This document shows, piece after piece, positions 1-8,508 of a stretch of DNA of 64,000 nt. Every line of letters starts with the position of its first letter. The first letter of the stretch is position 1. The notes beneath the pieces are model-generated. The model made no database searches, was not told where the DNA came from, and saw only the letters and a program-made list of their open reading frames with translations. Origin of the DNA: JADLHS01 sp039806955. GTDB taxonomy: Bacteria; Verrucomicrobiota; Verrucomicrobiia; Limisphaerales; JADLHS01. A program made the translations under genes and the position numbers. The stretch spans positions 1 through 64,000 of the forward strand of contig JBDHQI010000017.1 of the NCBI GenBank assembly GCA_039806955.1. Reading direction: 5' to 3'.

Positions 1-215
1 CGTTTCCACAACCGCACCGGGTGCTACCACCACGATCTTACCCAGCGTCTTGAGCTATGTCCGACAGGCTGCTAGGTGAAACCACCGCTCGTGGCAATCC
101 AAGGAGTACGAATGGAAACGGTGGCGGCATTACAAAGAGATTGTCGCGCAACGTTCCTTTGCTAGACTTCCGACTCAGGCTGTGGCGGAAAACCAGCCTG
201 CCAATAAAAACCGCA
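1..215. other. Left edge, no gene recognised
   Basis: No convincing coding region was found here on either strand. The frame of the following gene stays open back to position 57, but the added residues are basic and unlike the LuxE family, so this stretch is more likely leader or intergenic DNA. The upstream part of the LuxE/LuxC operon, if there is one, lies outside the window. Confidence 0.4.
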
Positions 216-1388
216 ATGACCACGGACTTTTCCAATTTTGCCCGGCGCGTGCATGATTTCATCCAGCACTGCGCGACCGGTCTTTCTGCCGCCTCCAAGC
301 CAGGATCGCGGGACTCGGAGTTCAATGATTTGGCGGCGGCGTTGTTTCGGTTGCAGTTTTCAGGCAACGCGCCGTACCGGCGATGGTGTGAAGCGCAGGG
401 AGTCACTGCGGAAGCAGTCACGCAATGGGTGCAAATTCCCGCCGTGCCGACCGCTGCGTTCAAGGAATGGGATTTGACCTGCCTCGCGCCGGCGGAACGG
501 ACGCGGGTGTTTCATTCGAGCGGGACCACCACGCAGCAGCCCAGCCGGCACTTTCACCATGCGGATTCGTTGGCGCTTTACGAAGCGTCGTTGTGGCCGT
601 GGTTGAAGCGGCATCTGCCGCTCACCACTACGAACGCGCGTTTCCTTTCGTTGACGCCCAATGCGGAACAAGCGCCCCATTCGTCCCTGGTTCACATGTT
701 TGATTTTGCGCGGCAAAAAATGGGCGCGTCGGCGAATGGCTTTGTCGGCCAGACCGATGCCGACGGCACCTGGTGGCTGGATTTTGATCGCGCCTTTGCC
801 TTGCTCGGAGGCTTAACGACAGCGTGCGCGGCAAAAGGTAATACCGACTCGCGGCCGTGGTTGGTTTTGGGAACGGCGTTTTCGTTCGTGCAATTGTTGG
901 ATGAATTGGAACGACGTGACTGCCGTCTGTGTTTACCGGACGGTTCATTTGTGCTCGAAACCGGTGGTTACAAGGGACGTTCGCGGGCGCTGCCCAAGGC
1001 CAGTTTGTATCAACTGATCACCGAGCGGTTGGGGATTCCGGAAACCAACATCATTTGCGAATACGGAATGAGCGAGTTGAGTTCACAAGCCTACGACTTG
1101 ATGGGGCGACCCGGCGTGGTTGGAGCTTCACTGGATGCACGAGAGTCGTCCCGACGTCGGGTCTTTCAGTTTCCGCCGTGGGCAAGAGTGCGCGTGATTT
1201 CACCCGAGACGGGTCGGGAAGTGGATGAAGGTGAAACCGGCTGGTTGCAAATTGTTGATCTGGCCAATGTATTTTCTGTCCTGGCGGTGCAAACTGAGGA
1301 TTTGGCGGTGCGCCGGCCGGTTGGATTTGAATTGCTCGGTCGCGCGGTGGCGGCTGAACCACGCGGTTGCTCCCTGATGTCCGCATGA
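216..1388 (+). CDS. LuxE-like acyl-protein synthetase (AMP-forming)
   Basis: The 390-residue protein resembles LuxE, the acyl-protein synthetase of fatty acid reductase complexes, which activates a fatty acid as acyl-AMP and transfers it to a protein thiol. The adenylate-binding signature SSGTTT is at about residues 101-106, and an EYGMSELSSQ stretch further on matches the acceptor motif of the ANL/LuxE superfamily. I chose the ATG at 216 rather than the upstream in-frame ATG at 57 because the intervening 53 residues do not look like the family and the resulting length is normal. The stop codon overlaps the start of the LuxC-like gene (ATGA), so the two are translationally coupled. No luciferase genes (luxAB) are present. 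The family call is firm; the physiological substrate is unknown. Confidence 0.8.
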   Translation: MTTDFSNFARRVHDFIQHCATGLSAASKPGSRDSEFNDLAAALFRLQFSGNAPYRRWCEAQGVTAEAVTQWVQIPAVPTAAFKEWDLTCLAPAERTRVFHSSGTTTQQPSRHFHHADSLALYEASLWPWLKRHLPLTTTNARFLSLTPNAEQAPHSSLVHMFDFARQKMGASANGFVGQTDADGTWWLDFDRAFALLGGLTTACAAKGNTDSRPWLVLGTAFSFVQLLDELERRDCRLCLPDGSFVLETGGYKGRSRALPKASLYQLITERLGIPETNIICEYGMSELSSQAYDLMGRPGVVGASLDARESSRRRVFQFPPWARVRVISPETGREVDEGETGWLQIVDLANVFSVLAVQTEDLAVRRPVGFELLGRAVAAEPRGCSLMSA

Positions 1389-2746
1389 ACCTGCCTCATT
1401 ATTTTCTGGCCGACTTGCCCGCCTCGGCGACGCTCACGCCGAAGTTGCTGGCGGAAGCGTGCGACGCTTTGAAACGCAACCGGCACGACTATCTGGCGCA
1501 ACGTTCCACCGACGAAATCATCAACGTGTTGACCGAAGTGGCCGCAAACTGGTTACAACCGGATAATGAATTCCGGCGGCTGGCGTTGGACTTCGGTCCG
1601 CCACAGTTGGGCTTCAGTCGCGAGACCCTGGCGCACGGTCTGGATGAATTCTTCCGCCAGTTGACACGGGAAAATTTTGAGCGGCTGTTGGAGCAGGATT
1701 TTGGTGACGTGCAGCGGTTGGATGAATGGGGCGTGACCCGGGCGGAACGGGGCGGCGGAAAAACGGCGATTGCCACCGGTCCGGAACTGTTGGTTCACAT
1801 CGCGGCGGGAAACATTCCCAATCCGACATTGACCAGCATGATCTTCGGTCTGCTCGTGCGCTCCGCGCAGGTGATAAAATGCGCGAGCGGCACCACCTTG
1901 CTGCCGCGGTTGCTGGCCCACTCGCTTTATCGAATCGAACCGAAGTTGGCCGCGAGCCTGGAAGTGGTTGAATGGCCCGGTGGCGCGACGGAACTGGAAC
2001 ACGTTCTATGGACGACGGCGGATTGTGTTACGGCCACTGGACAGGACGAGACGTTGACCCGGATTCGACGCGAGTTGCCATCCCATGTGCGTTTCCTGGG
2101 TTACGGGCATCGGTTGAGTTTCGGTTACATTGCCAGGGACATGCTCACCTCGGCGCAACTGGGAAAAATTGTCAGTGACGCGGCAGCGGACGTGGTGGCC
2201 TGGGATCAATTGGGCTGCCTGTCGCCGCATGTATTTTTTGTGCAAACTGGCGGCGTCGCGGCCCCGGAGCAGTTCGCCGCGCAACTGGCCGAAGCGTTGG
2301 CGCGTCACGAACAAACGCAGCCCCGCGGCGCGCTGCCGGTTGGCGCCGCGGCGACCATTGCGGCGCGGCGGCAGATTTACGCCATGCGCGCGGCGCAGAG
2401 TGATCAGACGCGCGTATGGCAAAGCGAAGATTCCACAGTCTGGACCGTGGTGTGCGAAGCGGAGGCGCCGTTCCCAATTTCCTGCCTGCACCGATTCATT
2501 CACATTCGACCGGTGAACGACGCGGCGGAGGTGTTGCAAGTGGCCGATGCGCAGCGGCGGCAGATTTCCACCGTGGGACTGGCCGTGCCGCGTTCGCAAT
2601 TTTCGACGCTGGCCCGGCAATTGGGGCGCTGGGGGGCCAGCCGGATTTGCGCGTTGGGACAGATGCAACGCCCGCCGCTCACCTGGCGGCATGACGGTCG
2701 TCCGGCGTTGGCGGATCTGGTGACGTGGACGGATTGTGAATCATGA
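1385..2746 (+). CDS. LuxC-like acyl-CoA/acyl-protein reductase
   Basis: The 453-residue protein matches the LuxC acyl-CoA reductase family, which reduces an activated fatty acyl group to the aldehyde with NADPH through an acyl-cysteine intermediate. The cofactor-side motif AGNIPNP is at residues 141-147, and the likely catalytic cysteine is C278 in DQLGCLSPH. The start at 1385 overlaps the LuxE-like stop by four bases, and the stop overlaps the queD start in the same way. An ATG-less extension back to 1367 is possible but would run further into the upstream gene. With the LuxE-like protein it would form a fatty aldehyde-producing pair. That is family knowledge; use in wax, alkane or lipid synthesis is inference. 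Confidence 0.82.
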   Translation: MNLPHYFLADLPASATLTPKLLAEACDALKRNRHDYLAQRSTDEIINVLTEVAANWLQPDNEFRRLALDFGPPQLGFSRETLAHGLDEFFRQLTRENFERLLEQDFGDVQRLDEWGVTRAERGGGKTAIATGPELLVHIAAGNIPNPTLTSMIFGLLVRSAQVIKCASGTTLLPRLLAHSLYRIEPKLAASLEVVEWPGGATELEHVLWTTADCVTATGQDETLTRIRRELPSHVRFLGYGHRLSFGYIARDMLTSAQLGKIVSDAAADVVAWDQLGCLSPHVFFVQTGGVAAPEQFAAQLAEALARHEQTQPRGALPVGAAATIAARRQIYAMRAAQSDQTRVWQSEDSTVWTVVCEAEAPFPISCLHRFIHIRPVNDAAEVLQVADAQRRQISTVGLAVPRSQFSTLARQLGRWGASRICALGQMQRPPLTWRHDGRPALADLVTWTDCES

Positions 2747-3108
2747 AAATCGAGTTAAGAAAGTCGTTTCAGTTTGAGGCGGCGCACCATCTACCGTTGG
2801 TGCCGAAAACGCACAAATGCCGTCGTTTGCACGGGCACAGTTTCAAAGTGGAGCTTGTAGTGGCAGGCGAGTGCGATCCGAAGCTGGGCTGGTTGATGGA
2901 TTACGCGGAAATTGTGGCGGCGTTCAAACCGGTCTGGAAAAAGCTGGATCACTTCTATTTGAATGAAATTCCTGGATTGGAAAACCCCACCAGCGAAGTG
3001 CTGGCGGCTTGGATCTGGGGCAAACTGAAACGCCGGCTGCCATTGCTCAAGGAAGTCGTGGTGGCGGAGACGTGCAACGCCCGCGCCGTTTATCGAGGCG
3101 AAGCATGA
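2743..3108 (+). CDS. queD: 6-carboxytetrahydropterin synthase QueD-like (PTPS family)
   Basis: This 121-residue protein belongs to the 6-pyruvoyl-tetrahydropterin synthase/QueD family, which converts dihydroneopterin triphosphate to 6-carboxytetrahydropterin in queuosine precursor synthesis. The CxxxHGH motif typical of QueD is visible as C26, H30 and H32, and with H15 it forms the zinc and catalytic site. LDHFYLN and the C-terminal VAETC supply the remaining conserved Asp/His and Glu. It overlaps luxC-like at its start and apbE at its end, both as ATGA. The other queuosine genes (queC, queE, queF) are not in the window, so a different pterin product cannot be excluded. Confidence 0.85.
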   Translation: MKIELRKSFQFEAAHHLPLVPKTHKCRRLHGHSFKVELVVAGECDPKLGWLMDYAEIVAAFKPVWKKLDHFYLNEIPGLENPTSEVLAAWIWGKLKRRLPLLKEVVVAETCNARAVYRGEA

Positions 3109-4106
3109 GTTCATTCCGTTTGAGCGGCGTCACGGTATTGTTGCTGATTACCCTGTTGCTGGGAGGGCGGGCGGAGTCAGCGCCGGAGTGGGAACGCTTT
3201 CAATTTCAGCATCCGGCGATGGGTACGTTGTTCACCATCACCCTTTACGCCACGAACGCGGTCAGTGCTCGGACGGCTGCCGACGCCGCGTTTGCGCGCG
3301 TGACGGTTTTGGATGACATGCTGACCGATTATGACGCTGAGAGTGAACTGATGCGGTTGTGCCAGCAGCCGGTTGGGCAACCGGTGCCGGTGAGTCCGGA
3401 GTTGTTCGCGGTGTTGGCCGAGGCGTGTCGGGTGGCGGAACTGAGCGGCGGCGCGTTGGACCCGACGGTGGGGCCGATCGTGCGGTTATGGCGGCGCGCG
3501 CGGCGCACACAAATTTTACCAACCGCCGAACAAATTGCCCATGCCCGTCAAGCGGTGGGCTGGCGGAAATTGGCGCTGGACGCGCAACAACACACGGTGA
3601 CTTTGCTCGCGACCAATATGCAATTGGATTTGGGCAGCATTGCCAAGGGATATGCCGCCGACGCGGCGTTGACCGTGTTGCGCCAACACGGAACGGCCCG
3701 CGCGCTGGTGGCGGCCAGCGGCGACATTGCGGCAGGTGAGGCGCCGCCCGGACAGGCTGGCTGGCGGGTTTCCATCGGCACCCCGTTTCAGCGTGAGGGC
3801 GAAGCTCGAACCTTGCTGTTGACCAATGCCGCCGTTTCCACAGCCGGAGACACCGAACAATTTGTGATCATTAACGGGGTGCGTTATTCGCATATTGTGG
3901 ACCCGCGCACGGGGATGGGATTGACCAATCGGTGTCAGGTTTCGGTGCTCGCGGCGCACGCAATGCAAACGGATGCTTTTGACACGGCGACCAGCATTTT
4001 GGGAGTGACGGCGGGACGGAAGCTCATCGAGTCGCAGCCGGGTTTGTCCGCCATTATTTATCAGGAAACCGCGACGGGCGTGGAAATGGTGGAAGTGAAT
4101 CGTTAA
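3105..4106 (+). CDS. apbE: FAD:protein FMN transferase (ApbE family)
   Basis: The 333-residue protein carries an N-terminal hydrophobic signal (VLLLITLLLGG, ending near AESA) and is probably exported. ApbE transfers FMN from FAD to a threonine of target flavoproteins outside the cytoplasmic membrane. The family signature LGSIAKGYAAD is at residues 176-186, STAGDTEQF near 245 contains the conserved metal-binding Asp/Thr region, and YSHIVDPRTG closes the active site. The start was placed at the ATG overlapping the queD stop because it gives a clean signal peptide; the frame is open further upstream inside queD. It is the last gene of the four-gene coupled unit. No obvious flavinylation target is encoded nearby. 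Confidence 0.88.
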   Translation: MSSFRLSGVTVLLLITLLLGGRAESAPEWERFQFQHPAMGTLFTITLYATNAVSARTAADAAFARVTVLDDMLTDYDAESELMRLCQQPVGQPVPVSPELFAVLAEACRVAELSGGALDPTVGPIVRLWRRARRTQILPTAEQIAHARQAVGWRKLALDAQQHTVTLLATNMQLDLGSIAKGYAADAALTVLRQHGTARALVAASGDIAAGEAPPGQAGWRVSIGTPFQREGEARTLLLTNAAVSTAGDTEQFVIINGVRYSHIVDPRTGMGLTNRCQVSVLAAHAMQTDAFDTATSILGVTAGRKLIESQPGLSAIIYQETATGVEMVEVNR

Positions 4107-4135
4107 GCGAAGCCGGGTGTGGTTGGAGCGAATTC

Positions 4136-4163
4136 TTGCGACGATGGTGATTGCTTCTATACT
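4136..4163 (+). promoter_or_regulatory. Candidate sigma-70 promoter for mnmA
   Basis: TTGCGA (4136-4141) and TATACT (4158-4163) are separated by 16 bases. Transcription would begin near 4170, only one or two bases before the preferred mnmA ATG at 4172, so the message could be leaderless. Seen by eye only. Confidence 0.45.
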
Positions 4164-4171
4164 GGCGCACT

Positions 4172-5254
4172 ATGGTGGCACCGAAAAAACAGCGGGTGAT
4201 TTGCGGCATGAGCGGAGGCGTGGATTCCTCGGCAACCGCCGCGCTGTTGCAGGCGCAGGGCTACGACGTGATTGGCGTCACGTTGAAACTGTGGCCGCAA
4301 GACTGTGTGAACCGCGCGGAGGACAAGTGCTGCGGCCCGCAAGCGGTGACCGATGCGCGTTCCGTTTGTCATCAACTGGGCATTCCTTATTACCTGATTG
4401 ACGAATCGGGAGAGTTTCAGAAGCACGTCATCCAGTATTTTGCCGACGAATACAAGGCGGGGCGCACGCCGAATCCCTGCGTGATGTGCAATCAGAATCT
4501 CAAGTTCGGCCGGTTGATTGACCGCGCCAACCAGTTGGGGGCGGATTACATCGCGACGGGACATTTCGCGCGGGTTGAGCGCGCGGCCAACGGTCGGATG
4601 CTGCTCAAGCGCGGTCGTGATCTGCGCAAGGACCAGAGTTATTTCCTGTTCTCCCTCCGTCAGGATCAGTTGGCGCGCGCCATGTTTCCGCTCGGGGAAA
4701 AGACCAAGAGCGACACGCGCGAGGTGGCGCGGCATTGTCATCTAAAAACGGCGGACAAGGTGGAGAGCATGGAGATTTGCTTTGTGCCGGACAACGACTA
4801 CGGCGGATTCCTCCGCCAATCCAAGCTGGTGGAAAACACGTGCGGCGACATTGTGGATATTCACGGTCGGGTGCTTGGACAGCATGAAGGGGTGGCGTTT
4901 TACACCATTGGCCAGCGCAAGGGTCTGGGCATCTCCTCAGCCAAACCGTTGTACGTGGTGGAATTGGACGCCGGGCGAAATCGCGTCGTGGTGGGTGATG
5001 ATTCATTACTGGCGCGCGCTGAATTTACCGTGCGCGATTGCAATTGGATTCCGTGGGAAACGCCTCCAGCCAATTGCGAAGTCACAGTGAAGATTCGCTA
5101 TAATCACCCGGGCACTGCCGCCACGGTGACGTGCCTGGATTCCGGCCTGGCACAAGTGAAACTGACCGAACCGCAACGCGCCATCACTCCGGGGCAGGCT
5201 GCAGTTTTTTATCAGGAGGATCTGGTGGTGGGCGGCGGCTGGATTTGCCGCTGA
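4172..5254 (+). CDS. mnmA: tRNA-specific 2-thiouridylase MnmA
   Basis: MnmA adds sulfur to C2 of the wobble uridine in tRNAs for Lys, Glu and Gln. The ATP-binding PP-loop GMSGGVDSS lies at residues 12-20. The two catalytic cysteines are C103 in NPCVMC and C203 in MEICFVPDNDY. The C-terminal beta-barrel is present (360 residues in total, the normal length). The ATG at 4172 is preferred over an upstream in-frame TTG at 4151 because the protein then starts just before the PP-loop strand and the upstream codons overlap a good -10 hexamer. No Shine-Dalgarno sequence precedes it. It stands alone after the apbE operon. Confidence 0.95.
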   Translation: MVAPKKQRVICGMSGGVDSSATAALLQAQGYDVIGVTLKLWPQDCVNRAEDKCCGPQAVTDARSVCHQLGIPYYLIDESGEFQKHVIQYFADEYKAGRTPNPCVMCNQNLKFGRLIDRANQLGADYIATGHFARVERAANGRMLLKRGRDLRKDQSYFLFSLRQDQLARAMFPLGEKTKSDTREVARHCHLKTADKVESMEICFVPDNDYGGFLRQSKLVENTCGDIVDIHGRVLGQHEGVAFYTIGQRKGLGISSAKPLYVVELDAGRNRVVVGDDSLLARAEFTVRDCNWIPWETPPANCEVTVKIRYNHPGTAATVTCLDSGLAQVKLTEPQRAITPGQAAVFYQEDLVVGGGWICR

Positions 5255-5338
5255 GCGTCCGACAGGAGAATTTTCCGTTGGCGTCCAAACATTCACCTTG
5301 CGCCAGCGGGTTGGGTTGTTAGAGTGTTCTTCGCACTA

Positions 5339-5360
5339 CGCCCGGCTTTCGGGCGGTTTT
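5339..5360 (+). terminator. Hairpin terminator after mnmA
   Basis: A 6-bp GC-rich stem (CGCCCG, 5339-5344, with CGGGCG, 5350-5355) closes a 5-base loop and is followed by GTTTT. It lies 85 bases after mnmA and only about 32 bases before prs. If prs has its own promoter upstream of the hairpin, the structure could act as a leader attenuator instead. Confidence 0.6.
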
Positions 5361-5391
5361 CATTTAAGCATCAGCCTGAACCGGTAAATTT

Positions 5392-6336
5392 GTGAAAATT
5401 TTCAGTGGAACTGCCAATCGGCCGCTGGCGCATGCCATTTGCGATTACATCGGTATCCGCCTCGGCAAGTGTAGCGTCAAGGCCTTCCCCGACGGCGAGA
5501 CCTTCGTAAAGATCGAGGAGAACGTGCGCGGCGAAGATGTCTTTGTGGTGCAGCCAACTTCGCCGCCGACGAACCACCATTTGATGGAACTCTTCATCAT
5601 GATGGATGCGTTGCGCCGTTCCAGCGCCAATCGAATCACCGCGGTGCTGCCGTTTTATGGTTATGCGCGGCAGGATCGCAAAGATCAACCGCGCGTGCCG
5701 ATTACCGCCAAACTAGTGGCAAATTTATTGGTGGCGGCGGGGGCCAACCGGGTGCTGACGATGGATTTACACGCGCAGCAGATTCAAGGATTTTTCGATA
5801 TTCCGGTGGATCATCTCTATGCCGCTCCGGTAATTTACAAGTATTTGCATAAGCAGCGGCTCAAGGACCTTGTCGTTGTTAGTCCCGATGTTGGCGGATT
5901 GAAAATGGCCTATGCCTATTCGCAACATTTCTCAGCGGCACTGGCCATCATTGCCAAACGTCGGAAAAGCGCGACGGAGGTGGAATCGACCACCATCATT
6001 GGCGAGGTTCGGGGCAAAAATGTGCTGTTGGTGGATGACTTGACTGAAACCGCGGGGACATTGACCAAAGGCGCGGAATTGCTCAGGAAAAAGGGTGCGA
6101 AAAGCATTATCGCCTGTGTTTCCCACGCGATTTTGGGGGATACAGGCATTGAAAGATTACGTAAATCAGCGATTGACGAGTTGATTACAACTGATACAGT
6201 CGTGCGCCCGACCATTCGGGGAGTGAAAATCACCACTTTATCGGTGGCGGGTTTGTTGGGTGAAGCCATCAAGCGAATCCATAATAATTCGTCAGTGACC
6301 TCGTTGTTTGAAGCCAATGGCGGTCGCACCAGTTAG
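5392..6336 (+). CDS. prs: Ribose-phosphate pyrophosphokinase
   Basis: The 314-residue protein makes PRPP from ribose 5-phosphate and ATP, supplying nucleotide, histidine and tryptophan synthesis. The conserved PFYGYARQDRK stretch, the metal-binding DLHAQQIQGFFD, the KRR flexible loop and the PRPP-binding loop VLLVDDLTETAGT are all visible. It starts with GTG at 5392, the first codon giving the usual KIFSG N-terminus. It is followed after 24 bases by the ribosomal protein L25 gene, a pairing also common in other bacteria. Length and motifs are normal. Confidence 0.95.
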   Translation: MKIFSGTANRPLAHAICDYIGIRLGKCSVKAFPDGETFVKIEENVRGEDVFVVQPTSPPTNHHLMELFIMMDALRRSSANRITAVLPFYGYARQDRKDQPRVPITAKLVANLLVAAGANRVLTMDLHAQQIQGFFDIPVDHLYAAPVIYKYLHKQRLKDLVVVSPDVGGLKMAYAYSQHFSAALAIIAKRRKSATEVESTTIIGEVRGKNVLLVDDLTETAGTLTKGAELLRKKGAKSIIACVSHAILGDTGIERLRKSAIDELITTDTVVRPTIRGVKITTLSVAGLLGEAIKRIHNNSSVTSLFEANGGRTS

Positions 6337-6360
6337 GATGTTTGTCGGAAAATTTTTGTT

Positions 6361-7059
6361 ATGAAATCATTGCCATTCAATGCTTTTGTGCGTTCGCAAG
6401 TGCGGCGTACCGGACTGAAAAAATTGCGCGCCACAGGCCGTGTGCCCGCTACGATTTACGGTGGAAAATCCAAAGCTGAAAACTTGGAAGTGGTCGGGTC
6501 TGAGTTGAATGACCTGATTCATCGTTCCCACTCGGAAAACATCCTGTTGGATCTCGAGGTTGGAAAAACAAAACGCCTCGCGCTGCTCCAGGAAGTTCAG
6601 CATCACCCGTTGAGCGGCAAAGTCGTACACGTGGATTTCCGAGAGGTGAGCGAGACGGAACCGGTTGTCATCAATGTGCCCGTAGAGACCGTGGGCGAGG
6701 CCCCCGGCGTCAAGAATAGCGGCGGCGTACTTGAACACGTCATTTTTAAACTGCGGGTTCGAGCTTTGCCCAAGCAATTGCCGGATCGGATTGTTGTGGG
6801 GGTCACGGAACTCGAAGTGGGACAGACCCTCCATGTCGGCGATCTCAAACTGCCTGCGGGTGTGGAAGTGATTGGCAACAAGCTGTCCCCGGTGGTTTCC
6901 GTCGTGAAGTCCAGAGCTGAGGCGGAACCCGTGGCGGCTGAGGCGGCTGTTGCCGGCGAAGTTGAAATGACGAAGGAAAAGAAAGACGCGGCTGCCGCGC
7001 CTGTCGCCAAGGGGGCCGCAGCGAAGCCGGATGCCAAAGCCGCTCCGGCCAAGAAATAA
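6361..7059 (+). CDS. rplY: 50S ribosomal protein L25/general stress protein Ctc
   Basis: This is the long, two-domain (Ctc/TL5-type) form of L25, 232 residues. An N-terminal 5S rRNA-binding domain (about residues 1-95, with LRATGRVPATIYGG) is followed by a beta-rich C-terminal domain (about 96-190). An Ala/Lys-rich low-complexity tail makes up the last 40 residues. It binds 5S rRNA in the large subunit. Its place between prs and pth is the conserved arrangement prs-rplY-pth, which strengthens all three calls. Confidence 0.95.
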   Translation: MKSLPFNAFVRSQVRRTGLKKLRATGRVPATIYGGKSKAENLEVVGSELNDLIHRSHSENILLDLEVGKTKRLALLQEVQHHPLSGKVVHVDFREVSETEPVVINVPVETVGEAPGVKNSGGVLEHVIFKLRVRALPKQLPDRIVVGVTELEVGQTLHVGDLKLPAGVEVIGNKLSPVVSVVKSRAEAEPVAAEAAVAGEVEMTKEKKDAAAAPVAKGAAAKPDAKAAPAKK

Positions 7060-7104
7060 TTGCTGTTGCGCTCCGCGATGGGCGGATGACAACGCCTTCG
7101 GTGC

Positions 7105-7713
7105 ATGGAAGATTGGCGGCTTATCGTGGGATTGGGCAATCCCGGGACGGAATACGCCAGGACGCGGCATAATGCGGGGTTTATGGTGCTCGATCAACTG
7201 GCCGCCAGTTGGCGGGTGACGTGGCACGACGAGAAAAAATTTCAGTCGCGTTTGGGCAAAACGGAACGGAGTGGTCGGCGCCTATTGATGTGCCAGCCCC
7301 AGACGTTTATGAATTTAAGCGGCATCGCGGTCGGAACGCTGGTGAAGTTTTATCAGTTGCCGCTCGATCATTTGGTGGTGGTGGTGGATGATGCGGATTT
7401 GTCACTGGGGCAGATTCGCTTGCGGCCGGACGGCAGTAGTGGCGGCCATCATGGATTGGAGTCCATTGAGCAGCATTTGGGGTCGCGCCAATACGCCCGA
7501 TTGCGGATCGGTATTGGGCGGCAGAATGAGCGACGGGAGATTTCGGGGCACGTTCTGGGCCGCCTGAGTGGCGAAGAACTGACGGTGCTGGAAAGAGTTT
7601 TAATCCGGGCGCAGGCTCAGATAGAGTGTTGGCTGGATCGCGGGTTGCAGTCGGCCATGAGTCAATTTAACGGGGCGGTAACCGACCCGAACAACGAAGG
7701 AACGAAGCAGTGA
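7105..7713 (+). CDS. pth: Peptidyl-tRNA hydrolase
   Basis: Pth releases tRNA from prematurely dropped peptidyl-tRNA. The key residues are in place: N12 in VGLGNPG, the catalytic H22 in RTRHNAGF, and Asp in VVVDDADLSLG near residue 96. GSSGGHHGLESI provides the lid region. The protein is 202 residues, close to normal. The gene lies 45 bases after rplY, and its stop overlaps the GTG start of rpsF (GTGA), so translation is coupled. Confidence 0.95.
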   Translation: MEDWRLIVGLGNPGTEYARTRHNAGFMVLDQLAASWRVTWHDEKKFQSRLGKTERSGRRLLMCQPQTFMNLSGIAVGTLVKFYQLPLDHLVVVVDDADLSLGQIRLRPDGSSGGHHGLESIEQHLGSRQYARLRIGIGRQNERREISGHVLGRLSGEELTVLERVLIRAQAQIECWLDRGLQSAMSQFNGAVTDPNNEGTKQ

Positions 7714-8015
7714 AACGATACGAAGGTTTATTCATCTTGAATACGGCGGGTAAGGAAGATGGCGTCAAAGACGCCCTCGACAAAATTTCCGCTGAAATCG
7801 CCGAAGCGGGCGGCCACATTGAAACCGTGCAGAAAATGGAGCGTAAAACTTTTGCCCGCGTAGCGGACAAAAGACATGGCAGTGGCTTTTACGCCAACGT
7901 GATTTTTAGCAGCACCCCGGCCACGGTCGTTGCGTTGCGCAATAAATTTGTGCGCAACGACGAGGTGTTCCGGGTGATCTTCACCCATTCACCCGCGCCC
8001 AAAGCGGCGCAGTAA
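7710..8015 (+). CDS. rpsF: 30S ribosomal protein S6
   Basis: A 101-residue S6 with the typical MKRYEGLFILN N-terminus and the alternating beta-alpha pattern of the family. S6 binds S18 and 16S rRNA in the platform of the small subunit. It starts with GTG, overlapping the pth stop. The order rpsF-ssb-rplI matches the widespread S6 operon, but rpsR (S18), usually between ssb and rplI, is missing here and must lie elsewhere. Confidence 0.93.
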   Translation: MKRYEGLFILNTAGKEDGVKDALDKISAEIAEAGGHIETVQKMERKTFARVADKRHGSGFYANVIFSSTPATVVALRNKFVRNDEVFRVIFTHSPAPKAAQ

Positions 8016-8029
8016 CCCGCGGTCAGGCC

Positions 8030-8479
8030 ATGGCCAGTTTTAATAAAGTCATCTTGGTGGGGAATTTGACGCGTGATCCGGATCTGCGTTACACCCCCAA
8101 GGGCACGGCGATTGCCAAAATCGGTGTTGCGGTGAATCGCGTCTGGACCAGTGACGCCGGTGAGCGCAAGGAGGAAGTCACGTTCGTGGACGTGGATGTC
8201 TTTGGCCGTACGGCGGAGAACGTCGGTAAATATATGCGCAAAGGCCGCCCGATTCTCATCGAAGGCCGGTTGCGTCTGGATCAATGGGACGATAAACAAA
8301 CCGGTCAAAAAAAGAGCAAGCTCGGGGTGGTGGCGGAGACCGTGCAATTTCTTGGCAGTGCGGGTGGTGGTGAGGGCGAAGAAGGCTCCAGTCGCCGACC
8401 CAGCACCCCGGCCGCGCCTCCAGCCAATGAAACTGCAGACGGCGACGCGCCGCTGGAGAGCGACGACGTTCCCTTTTAA
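8030..8479 (+). CDS. ssb: Single-stranded DNA-binding protein
   Basis: The 149-residue SSB has an N-terminal OB fold (FNKVILVGNLTRDPDLRYT and the conserved VDVFGRTAENVGKYMRKG strand) over about residues 1-108. A Gly/Ser/Pro-rich linker follows, ending in the acidic tip DDVPF that recruits replication and repair proteins. It lies 14 bases after rpsF, within the S6 operon. Confidence 0.95.
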   Translation: MASFNKVILVGNLTRDPDLRYTPKGTAIAKIGVAVNRVWTSDAGERKEEVTFVDVDVFGRTAENVGKYMRKGRPILIEGRLRLDQWDDKQTGQKKSKLGVVAETVQFLGSAGGGEGEEGSSRRPSTPAAPPANETADGDAPLESDDVPF

Positions 8480-8508
8480 AAATATCAAGAGTTGCAACGA
8501 ACATTTTT

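Noticed and set aside
57..215. N-terminal extension of the LuxE-like protein from the ATG at 57
   Set aside because: The 53 added residues are unlike the family, and the ATG at 216 gives a normal length.
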